A DNA stretch of 64,000 nt, taken from contig JAQSWS010000030.1 of assembly GCA_029266495.1 (NCBI GenBank), forward strand, positions 56,041 through 120,040. Reading direction: 5' to 3'. The position numbers and the translations under genes are program-made. Source of the DNA: Rariglobus sp. (GTDB lineage Bacteria > Verrucomicrobiota > Verrucomicrobiia > Opitutales > Opitutaceae). Of this stretch, positions 56,374 to 64,000 are shown piece by piece (within the stretch, counting starts at the first letter, position 1; each line of letters begins with the position of its first letter). Below the pieces are notes generated by a model. That model worked only from the letters and a program-made list of their open reading frames with translations. It was not told the origin of the DNA and made no database searches.

Positions 56374-57517
56374 CCGCTTGGAAAGGTATCTGGGCGTTTA
56401 CGGTGGTGCCGGTTCCGGGAACGGAATCCACGGTGAGCACGCCGTCGATCATCTCGATGCGTTCGCGCATGCCGATCAGTCCGAGCCGCTTTGGTGCACG
56501 GGATTTGAGCACGGCTTGGACGGGAAAGGATTTGCCGTTGTCGGCGATCTCCATGCGCACCGCGCCCGGGAGTTCACGGATCACGATCTCGACGCACGTG
56601 GCGCGGGCGTGGCGAACGACATTGGTCAACGCCTCCTGGGCGACGCGGAACAGCACGGTGCGCCGGGCGTTGTCCAGCTTCTCGACGCCGGCGAAGGCGG
56701 TGAGGCGGATTTTGAGTTTTTTGCGGGCGGTCACGATCTTGCTGTGCGCGAGGAGGGCGGGGATGAGTCCGAGGTCGTCCAACACCGCCGGCCGTAGTTC
56801 ACGCGCGAAGCGATGCACCGCGTTTACCGATTGCTCCACCAGTCGCTGGGTGCGGGCGATTTTTGACCGGATGTCGCGCTTGCCGGCGGACGCTCCCTTG
56901 CCGAGCGCGGCAAGCTGCACGTTGATGCCGACGAGGGTTTGCACGACCTCGTCATGCAGCTCGCGGCTGATCTGCTTCCGCTCCTCCTCCTGGGCGGAGA
57001 TGATCTGGCGCGTGAGCTGGCGCAGTTTTCCCTGCATGGTCTGCGACTCGACGAGGAGGGCCGCATACTGCGACTTGGCTTTGCGAATAGTGGCCTCGCC
57101 GGCCTCGCGCCGCGCAATCTCACGCAGGAGTCGCCGATTGGATCTGGCCAGTTCCGCAGCGTGCAGGCGCAGCGTGTCGTTGCGTTGGCGGAGCAGCCGG
57201 TTGGATTCACGCGTGGCGCGCTGGGCGGCTTCGAGGGGGATCAGTGCTTGCGTGAAAAAGAAGCCGGAGCGCGCGCGCGAATCGTCGAGTTTGCCTGTGA
57301 AATCGAAGGATGAGGCGAGTGCCTCGGTCGCCTTTTCATGCATCAGCGCGATGTCCAAGGCGACCAATCCGTCGCTCAACGCGGCGCGGCCCACGCCTTG
57401 GGCGCGGTCGCCGTTGGCTGGTTTTTTCTGCGCGAGGTGCGCGCGAAGTTCCTTTAAGTAAAGGACCGGCAAATCGGTGCTTGGAGCGGGTTGAGGAGGA
57501 GTGGTGAGGGACATCAA
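56363..57517 (-). CDS. Sensor histidine kinase (HisKA_3 type)
   Basis: EERKQISRELHDEVVQTLVGINVQ, VAQEALTNVVRHARAT, GLIGMRERIEMIDG. Confidence 0.92.
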   Translation of the reverse strand: MMSLTTPPQPAPSTDLPVLYLKELRAHLAQKKPANGDRAQGVGRAALSDGLVALDIALMHEKATEALASSFDFTGKLDDSRARSGFFFTQALIPLEAAQRATRESNRLLRQRNDTLRLHAAELARSNRRLLREIARREAGEATIRKAKSQYAALLVESQTMQGKLRQLTRQIISAQEEERKQISRELHDEVVQTLVGINVQLAALGKGASAGKRDIRSKIARTQRLVEQSVNAVHRFARELRPAVLDDLGLIPALLAHSKIVTARKKLKIRLTAFAGVEKLDNARRTVLFRVAQEALTNVVRHARATCVEIVIRELPGAVRMEIADNGKSFPVQAVLKSRAPKRLGLIGMRERIEMIDGVLTVDSVPGTGTTVNAQIPFQAGER

Positions 57518-57670
57518 TTGCCGGAGAGCGGCCGGGGACGGCTTTTCGAGGCGAAGCCACTAAACACCCGCCGCGCTCAAATAGCGATGGGGTGTTACCC
57601 GATGGCGCGAAATTGCCTTGGGGGAACTGTAGTTTGTGGGTTTTCCAGCCACAGGCGCATCGGGCAATGG

Positions 57671-57752
57671 GGTCGGTCCGATGGGGTCTGGCCGCTACTT
57701 GCTACTTTGGCTGCATGCCGTGAGTCCATGAGCGGTGAATCGCTCGGTGGCA
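57671..57752 (+). repeat. Dispersed intergenic repeat, copy C
   Basis: ggtcggtccgatggggtctggccgctacttgctactttgg ... ggtggcag. Confidence 0.7.
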
Positions 57753-57859
57753 GGAGGTTTTCGGGCAGCTACTTGCCCTTGATGTCCTGCGCAAGACCCT
57801 GCCTAGTCACCAAGGCACGTCCGTGATGGGCCGGTTTTCCGACTTAAAGAACCAACAAA

Positions 57860-58959
57860 ATGAAAAGCTACCTCGCACTTCTGTTTTTGGGCGTCTCATC
57901 CGCCGCAGGGCTCTCGGGCGAAACACCGGAAAATATTTCGGCGAACCTTGAAACGATACTGACCGGTTCTCCGGTTCCATCGCTGGCCGCCGCCGCGGTC
58001 GTTGACGGGAAAATTGTTTCCGTGGGCGCATGGGGAATTCGCAAGACGGGTGATCCGACCCCGGTTTCTCTCGAGGACCGTTACCATATCGGCTCGTGCA
58101 CCAAGTCCATGACGGCCACGTTGGGCGCTCTTCTCATCAGGGAGGGCAAGCTGACGTGGGAGACGACCGTCGCGGATGTCTTCACCGACCTGGCCATTCA
58201 CAAGGATTATCAGAAAGTGACCTTCCGGCAGCTCGTCACTCACACGGGAGGAACCCGGGCGACATCGAGCGTGGCTTGTGGGCCCAGCTCTGGCTGAGAA
58301 AGGGAACGGAGCGAGAGCAGCGGCGGCAACTTGTGGAAGGCATCTTGACGAAGGCTCCCGCCTACGCTCCCGGCTCCCGGCAAGTTTACTCCAACGCGGG
58401 CTTTTCGATCGCTGGAGCCATGTTGGAAACGATCATGGACCAGCCCTACGAACAGCTTTTGACCGAGCGGCTGTTCAAGCCGCTGGGCATGAAAAGCGCG
58501 GGTTTCCGGTCTCCGGCCACAAACGGCAAAGTGGACCAGCCGTATGGGCACACCAAAAAATTATTCATGGTTCTGCCGGTCGATCCGGAACCGACGGGCG
58601 ACAATCCGCCGGCGATCGCCCCGGCCGGGGCGGTGCATTGTTCCATCACCGATTTTGCCAGGTATGCGGCTTTTCATCTTGGTGAAGGAAGCAGTCCGAT
58701 TTTTTCGCAAGACGGGCTGGACATCCTGCATGAGCGTGAAGGCAGTTTCGAATTTGCGAAGGGCTGGAAAGTCGTGGACCGAAAATGGGCGGAGGGAAAA
58801 GCGTTCATGCACACGGGCTCAAACACCTTGTTCTACGCCGTGATCTGGATCGCCCCCGGACGAAAATTCGCAGCAGTCGCGCTGTGTAATTACGGAGGGC
58901 CGGAAGGCTTCGAGGAGTGTGATGAGGCGATCGCTTTTCTCATCAAGAAACATCTATGA
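57860..58959 (+). pseudogene. Serine hydrolase (beta-lactamase/PBP-like), single-nt frameshift
   Basis: SCTKSMTA and LVTHTGG in frame 1; NPGDIERGLWAQLWLRKG...YSNAGFSIAG...HTGSN to the end in another frame; switch at about 58250. Confidence 0.85.
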
Positions 58960-58970
58960 GTCCGCCCGAT

Positions 58971-58990
58971 GGTCGAGCCGATGGACGGGA
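58971..58990 (+). repeat. Dispersed intergenic repeat, copy D (partial)
   Basis: ggtcgagccgatggacggga. Confidence 0.5.
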
Positions 58991-59050
58991 ATGAGAGCAG
59001 CGTCGCCAACTCGAGGAAGGCTGGTGTCAAAACGCCCGCATCGGGCTTCC

Positions 59051-60190
59051 TCAGCGGCCAGTTTCCCGCGGCGCGCTACTTTGGCCTAGGTAACCGTAAA
59101 TCGCCCGGCCGAGATCCGTGCCGAACGCGCGCGCGGTGTTCGCATTGACCTCGATCCCTTCGGCATTCGCATACGGAAGTTCAACCGTGGTGGATACGCG
59201 AATGCCGGGCACCGTGCACAACCAGTGGGAAAAGCACCGCCCTTTTTGATAGCTGCTCGCGACGTTCCAACTCGTTCCATACGGCAGATTGTTGGACGCA
59301 TGAAAGGGGAGCGGGCCTTGTTTCGTTTTTTCCAGGATACCCGAAAGCGTTTGTTGCTCCGTCCACTTTTCCTCGGAGGGCTGGCCGACAAAATAAATGC
59401 ACTCGTTGATGACTCCGGAAATCCAAGGGCAATGCAGATCAATCCCCACGGACAGGAGGCCGTTTGACCATCTGGAAATTTTGGACCTGAGCGCCAGCGT
59501 TTCCGGATAAATGCCGTGGTCGTCGTAGTCGCGGTTGTGATCCCTTGGCCTGCGATTTTTCCCTTGGTCGCCCTCTTCCACGCCGTCTTTGTCCATGAAG
59601 GGAATGGCGAGCAGCTCGACGTGGGCCCGCATCCAGGCCGCGCCGGGTTCATCGCCGAGCATGTAGTCGATCAGCCCTTCGAGCGCGAAGCTTTGGAGTG
59701 TTTCGCAGCAATGGTGACGGGCGGTGATCAGGACCCGGTGTTGAGGCACCGCATCAAGACACCCGCACGTGAGCGTTTCGACCGGCCTGCCTTTCCGTGA
59801 GGTGCAAAGGATCCCGCTGCGAAGATGTGGGTTGTTCGCGTGGCCTGACAGGAAACGCGTCCATTCCGCCATCGTGTAGGGAATCGTCATGCAGAACGAA
59901 ACCGCCTCGGTGTTGTTGGGGAATGTGTAGGAAAACCGGTGTCCCGGTCCTGTGCCCAGCCAGCTCCACGTGAGGCCACCGTCCGTGCTCACCGCAGGCC
60001 CGCGCGCGCCGATCACCGGATCCTGGGTGAACTCGAAATGAACGGTTCGATCGCTGGCCCCCGAGACGCGGAAGTGCCAATAAAACCAAGCGCCCTCGGT
60101 ATCACGAAGGTCCGGGCGCAATCGGACCGTGTCGCCGTCGATCTGCTCAACGGCAATGTTTCCGCCAGGGAAATCACAGGTGATAGTCAT
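59051..60190 (-). CDS. M14 family zinc carboxypeptidase, cytosolic-CCP-like
   Basis: N-terminal beta domain (WFYWHFRVSG), ITARHHCCET, PFMDKDGVEEGDQGKNRRPRDHNRDY. Confidence 0.85.
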   Translation of the reverse strand: MTITCDFPGGNIAVEQIDGDTVRLRPDLRDTEGAWFYWHFRVSGASDRTVHFEFTQDPVIGARGPAVSTDGGLTWSWLGTGPGHRFSYTFPNNTEAVSFCMTIPYTMAEWTRFLSGHANNPHLRSGILCTSRKGRPVETLTCGCLDAVPQHRVLITARHHCCETLQSFALEGLIDYMLGDEPGAAWMRAHVELLAIPFMDKDGVEEGDQGKNRRPRDHNRDYDDHGIYPETLALRSKISRWSNGLLSVGIDLHCPWISGVINECIYFVGQPSEEKWTEQQTLSGILEKTKQGPLPFHASNNLPYGTSWNVASSYQKGRCFSHWLCTVPGIRVSTTVELPYANAEGIEVNANTARAFGTDLGRAIYGYLGQSSAPRETGR

Positions 60191-60225
60191 GGGGTGGGGG
60201 AACTAAAGTGATCTGTGATGTGGGG

Positions 60226-60254
60226 GCGAGCCAATGGGTTCGGGTCCGCTCCTT
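60226..60254 (+). repeat. Dispersed intergenic repeat, copy E (degenerate)
   Basis: gcgagccaatgggttcgggtccgctccttg. Confidence 0.5.
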
Positions 60255-60319
60255 GAAATACTCGATGTAGTCGGATCTTCGATGGCGTTGGCGCGAATTA
60301 TCGACTGAGTTCAGCGACC

Positions 60320-61063
60320 ATGAAATCGATCACAGCGATTCTCCCCGCGTTAGCTCTCCTTTTGGCCCAAGCCGTCGCCGCCGACACGAGCGTGCCCATT
60401 CGTCACTCGGTGCGATTCAGTGCGGGCCCAGGGGACGGCACTATCAGTTATCGGCCATTGGATGATGAGATGCCGTTCTTCGGACGGATTACTGAAAAGC
60501 AGATAGACCTGTGGGCGCATATTCAGATGCCGAAACCGCAAAATATGTCGGACGCTGACTGGGGGAAAATGAAGGAGGAAGCGCGTGAGAAAAAGAAGGC
60601 GCTGATTCCCTCCGGCGAGTATGAACTCGCCAAGCAGACCGGTGAATACGTCGGATGGTTCGGCATCGCTCGCGCCAGCAGTTTTGACGAGAAAACGGGT
60701 GGAACGCGCCTCGTGGTGGAGCACAAATATTTTGACCGTCTCACGGATCTACGTCTCCAGATCGTGTCGATCCATGGCGCGGGTGATTTCCAAGCCGTGC
60801 TTCCGGGCAAAGTGAGTGCGCCGGAGATCCCGCGCTTGAGCTTGATCTGTGTTTACGGACTCGTGACGCGCGGTCCCGATGGGCGAACTCAGCTGAAGAC
60901 GGACTACGTTCGCGTGTGGGACTGGGGTCTTTTTTCTTTCATGGATTACGGCTTGGACAAGAGCAGTCCCGAGCGGGTGAAGCTACGGAAGGTGACAGGC
61001 CCGCTCGTTTACAGTCCTGCGGTTGATACAAAGTTCTACGAAGATCGTTTGGGTAAGCGCTGA
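60320..61063 (+). CDS. Hypothetical secreted protein
   Basis: Signal peptide MKSITAILPALALLLAQAVAA; 247 aa. Confidence 0.7.
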   Translation: MKSITAILPALALLLAQAVAADTSVPIRHSVRFSAGPGDGTISYRPLDDEMPFFGRITEKQIDLWAHIQMPKPQNMSDADWGKMKEEAREKKKALIPSGEYELAKQTGEYVGWFGIARASSFDEKTGGTRLVVEHKYFDRLTDLRLQIVSIHGAGDFQAVLPGKVSAPEIPRLSLICVYGLVTRGPDGRTQLKTDYVRVWDWGLFSFMDYGLDKSSPERVKLRKVTGPLVYSPAVDTKFYEDRLGKR

Positions 61064-61128
61064 ACCGTGAGGCGGAGGCCCGCCTCCCATGGCGCGGGCG
61101 GTGGCTGGAGAATGCGGCAGGGTGAGGG

Positions 61129-61180
61129 CGTCGAGCCAAAGGGACAGGCTGCTAGATTCACTGGTTTCGCGAAATCGTCT
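61129..61180 (+). repeat. Dispersed intergenic repeat, copy F (variant)
   Basis: cgtcgagccaaagggacaggctgctagattc. Confidence 0.55.
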
Positions 61181-61214
61181 CGCGACCTGCCGAGGCCACG
61201 CTTGATCCTCGCTC

Positions 61215-62417
61215 GTGCTCCGCTCCTTTCACCCACACCGCTTTCTCGTCTGTCTCGCGTTGGGGTTGCTTGGGGTCTCCCTCTGCGCCGCTCCCGAGGC
61301 GGTTCGACTCGGCGTCCTTCAGGCGGCTCCCGATCGCGCCCGTGAACTCAAGCTCGCCGGCATCTCGCAGGCCGTGCTCTCCGTTTCGTGGGATCGGTTC
61401 GAGCCCTCCGCCGGCGTGCCCGACCAAGCCTACATCCGTCAGCTCCGTGCCGACGTGAAGGCGTTTCACGATGCCGGCCTGCAACTCGTGCTGGATCTCG
61501 GCATTCAATATCCGCCCGCCTGGTTGCTCGTGCTCCCCGATGCCCGCTACAAAAACCAATACGCCGACGCCTTCGTCGATCACGCACCCGGCATGAATGT
61601 CGCCAACGCCGTGTTCAACGACGTCGTCCGCGAACACCAGGCCGCCTATATCGCCTCTCTGTTCAGCGAACTCGGCACCGACTGGGCGGGCGTGCGTCTC
61701 GGCGGCGGCTGGTATGGAGAACTCAACTACCCGCCGGCTAAATTCAGGGACCGCACGAACTGCTACTGGGCCTTCGACGCTCTCGCCCAAGGCGAAAGGC
61801 CCGGTCTCCCTGCCGGTATCACGCCGTGTCCCGTGCCCGGATGGAAACCCGGCGAGCCCTCCGCCGGCCAGGACTCCGCTCGCCGCTTCATCGACTGGTA
61901 TCTCGCCAGCCTTCAAAACTACCACGACTGGCAGATCAGCACCGCCCGCCGTCACTACGCCGGGCCGCTGATGATGTTGTATCCCTCGTGGGGCATCCGA
62001 CCCGGTCAGCTCGAGGCCGCCATTGCCGGCGGACTCTCCGGCAACACTGCGCCGGAAAAGAACGGCGAGATTCAACGTGGCTTCGACTTCTCCCGCTTTA
62101 TCGGTGGCCTCCGCGATCCGCACGTCCGGGTTCACTGCACGTGGATCGATTCCAACCCGGAATGGAGTGACGAAAGCAGTCCCGATGAGGCCCGCTGGAG
62201 TCCGGTGCACTATCTTTCCAATCTCGCGCGTCGCCACGTTCCCCCGTTGGCTGTTTCAGCCGAAAACACCGGAGGCGGCGGTCCGCCCGCGCTCAGCCTT
62301 TCCGCAAAACGGGTTCGGGACTTGAATATTCAGATCATGTTTTGGGCCTTCGCCCCCGACCTCTTCGACGGAAAGCCGCCTGATCTCAAAGACCTCGCTC
62401 CCGCATTCTCCCCATAA
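61215..62417 (+). CDS. Secreted beta-galactosidase-like glycoside hydrolase
   Basis: TIM-barrel-like: VSWDRFEPSAGV, AGLQLVLDLGIQYPPAWLL, GVRLGGGWYGELNYP; GTG start. Confidence 0.7.
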   Translation: MLRSFHPHRFLVCLALGLLGVSLCAAPEAVRLGVLQAAPDRARELKLAGISQAVLSVSWDRFEPSAGVPDQAYIRQLRADVKAFHDAGLQLVLDLGIQYPPAWLLVLPDARYKNQYADAFVDHAPGMNVANAVFNDVVREHQAAYIASLFSELGTDWAGVRLGGGWYGELNYPPAKFRDRTNCYWAFDALAQGERPGLPAGITPCPVPGWKPGEPSAGQDSARRFIDWYLASLQNYHDWQISTARRHYAGPLMMLYPSWGIRPGQLEAAIAGGLSGNTAPEKNGEIQRGFDFSRFIGGLRDPHVRVHCTWIDSNPEWSDESSPDEARWSPVHYLSNLARRHVPPLAVSAENTGGGGPPALSLSAKRVRDLNIQIMFWAFAPDLFDGKPPDLKDLAPAFSP

Positions 62418-62439
62418 ACCCGCACCTTTCGCACGAAGC

Positions 62440-63177
62440 ATGAAAACCGCACTGCTTATTCTGTTTCTGGTATTTGGCACCACGGCGTTCGCGGAGGAGA
62501 CTTCCGCCCTTTCGGTGAAGTCGCTGTCGTTTCAGGGCAACCGCCGTGTCGTGCAGGTGTGGCTGACGACGTTCCGTGCGGACCGGTATGCGTTGCGGGT
62601 CATCGACAACACCGCCCCCGGCCAGCCCTACCGCTACGCCGATCTGGCGCTGGCCATGCGCGGTGAAGGATGCGTGGCGGGATGCAATGGCGGGTTTTTT
62701 GAGCGGAGCCCTTTTGTGCCGTCCGGTTACCTGATCAGCGACGGGCGGGCATCGGGCGTGTTCAAGCCGGGGAGCTGGATGAAGGGCCTGCTGGTGGTGA
62801 GACAGGGAGTCCTTTCACTTGAAGCCATCGAGGGATTCAAACCGGGCGATGCGGAGGTCACGCAACTGCTTCAATCCGGCCCGTGGCTGGTGCGTGCCGG
62901 AGCGGCCGAGAAGGATAACAACAACACGTTGCAGGCACCGCGCACGTTTGTGGGCACCGATGGCAGCGGCGTATGGTTTATCGGCGTGACCGACGACTGC
63001 ACGCTGCAGGAGCTTTCGGATTTTCTCGTGAGCGGGAAAATCCGCGACGAGGTGAAGATTCGCGAGGCGTTGAATCTCGATGGTGGCCCTTCGACCGGCC
63101 TCTGGGTGAAAGACGACCGTTTCTACCAACGCGAAAAGTGGACCGTCCAAAACTACCTCGGCGTGGTCGCGCGCTGA
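62440..63177 (+). CDS. Phosphodiester glycosidase (NAGPA) family protein
   Basis: GCVAGCNGGFF, PSGYLISDG, PRTFVGTDGSGVWFIGV, ALNLDGGPSTGLW. Confidence 0.88.
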   Translation: MKTALLILFLVFGTTAFAEETSALSVKSLSFQGNRRVVQVWLTTFRADRYALRVIDNTAPGQPYRYADLALAMRGEGCVAGCNGGFFERSPFVPSGYLISDGRASGVFKPGSWMKGLLVVRQGVLSLEAIEGFKPGDAEVTQLLQSGPWLVRAGAAEKDNNNTLQAPRTFVGTDGSGVWFIGVTDDCTLQELSDFLVSGKIRDEVKIREALNLDGGPSTGLWVKDDRFYQREKWTVQNYLGVVAR

Positions 63178-63178
63178 A

Positions 63179-63216
63179 GGTCGAGCCGATGGGTAGGGCC
63201 GCTAGATGCTAGATTC
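63179..63216 (+). repeat. Dispersed intergenic repeat, copy G (variant)
   Basis: ggtcgagccgatgggtagggccgctagatgctagattc, begins inside or adjacent to the upstream stop codon. Confidence 0.6.
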
Positions 63217-63244
63217 GCTATTCGCGAATCGTGAAGCTGCCTGA

Positions 63245-63919
63245 TCAGCCTTGGGCTTCCTCGGCGGCCAGCTTTCTACGGCGCGTTAATTCGGCTTCGG
63301 ACCGGGTCTCGGGATCACGTGATCGTGGCGGGAGCGGGCCGGCCGGGCGGTAGGTGTTGAGCAAGACACCGGTGGATGTGCTGCGCGACTCCACCAAAGT
63401 GAGGCCGCGCGGCGGGAGGCCTTTTTCGAACAGCCGCTGGCCCGTGCCGAGCACCACCGGATAGATCCAGACGCGAAATTCGTCCACCAAGTCTGCGGCG
63501 ATCAGCGTCTGAAGCAGGTTGCCGCTGCCCCAAATGTGCAACTCGGGTCCGTCGGATGCCTTCAGCCGGCGGACCGCGTCAACGGCATCGCCACCGATGC
63601 GGTGCGAGTTCACCCAGTCGAGCTGATCGAGGGTGTGCGTGACGACGTATTTTGCGGCTTTGTTGAACGCCTTGGCGATGGGATTGTCCGCGGCGGCATA
63701 CGGCCAATACGCCGCAAAGATCTCATAGGTCCGGCGCCCGAGGAGCAGGTCGAACTCACCGGCCATGATTTCGCGCAAGGCCTCGCCGCCGGTCTTGTCG
63801 GAGAAGAGCATGATCCAGCCGCCATGCGTGAAGCCGCCTCGTGGGTCCTCGTGCGGCCCGCCGGGCGCCTGCATGATCCCATCGAGCGTGACGTGGGTGA
63901 TGGTGATGATCTTTCTCAT
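63245..63919 (-). CDS. Dihydrofolate reductase/RibD C-terminal family protein
   Basis: HVTLDGIMQAPGG, LLLGRRTYEIFAAYWP, ELHIWGSGNLLQTLI, VVLGTGQRLF. Confidence 0.9.
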   Translation of the reverse strand: MRKIITITHVTLDGIMQAPGGPHEDPRGGFTHGGWIMLFSDKTGGEALREIMAGEFDLLLGRRTYEIFAAYWPYAAADNPIAKAFNKAAKYVVTHTLDQLDWVNSHRIGGDAVDAVRRLKASDGPELHIWGSGNLLQTLIAADLVDEFRVWIYPVVLGTGQRLFEKGLPPRGLTLVESRSTSTGVLLNTYRPAGPLPPRSRDPETRSEAELTRRRKLAAEEAQG

Positions 63920-64000
63920 GGTTTGGTTCTCCGAATTAGGGTGTAAGGAGCCGTAGCGGGTTGTTCAGCTTCGTGGGTTCCTCACCCAAACGACGAATGA

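Noticed and set aside
52205-63216. Integron attC array
   Set aside because: No RYYYAAC/GTTRRRY core sites and no integron integrase in the window; only the cassette-like layout is similar.
1-64000. CRISPR array, prophage, or IS element
   Set aside because: No regularly spaced repeats, phage structural genes or transposase/integrase ORFs were recognised.

Overview
This is a high-GC bacterial chromosomal window. Protein flavour suggests Verrucomicrobia/Opitutaceae, which is inference only. It has about 60 supported genes, one tRNA-Leu(CAG), several intrinsic terminators, and no rRNA, CRISPR array, transposase or integrase that I could recognise. The first 47 kb is mostly housekeeping and metabolism (hrpA, kdsB, HPr, carA, kamA, dapL, panC-nadB, rhamnulose-1-P aldolase). 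It also holds a CHASE2-adenylate cyclase/FecR/beta-barrel locus and an ECF sigma locus. From about 47.5 kb the window turns accessory. A KAP-like membrane P-loop NTPase gene in visibly AT-richer DNA is bounded by 61-63 bp direct repeats, each containing a terminator. It is followed by an orphan membrane protein, an MFS remnant and a DUF1877 gene. From 52.2 to 63.2 kb genes are separated by at least seven copies of a same-orientation intergenic repeat (consensus about GGTCGAGCCGATGGGGTCGGGCCGYTACTTGCTACTTTTGG), a candidate undescribed cassette-like arrangement. Other notable signals: a 21-27 bp near-perfect palindrome (TTGTCACTTATTAAGTGACAA) at three loci, one inside an intact carboxypeptidase ORF; and three broken genes (carA and the rhamnulose aldolase/dehydrogenase with apparent internal deletions plus frameshift, and a serine hydrolase with a 1-nt frameshift). 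The broken genes need read-level checking before being called biological.
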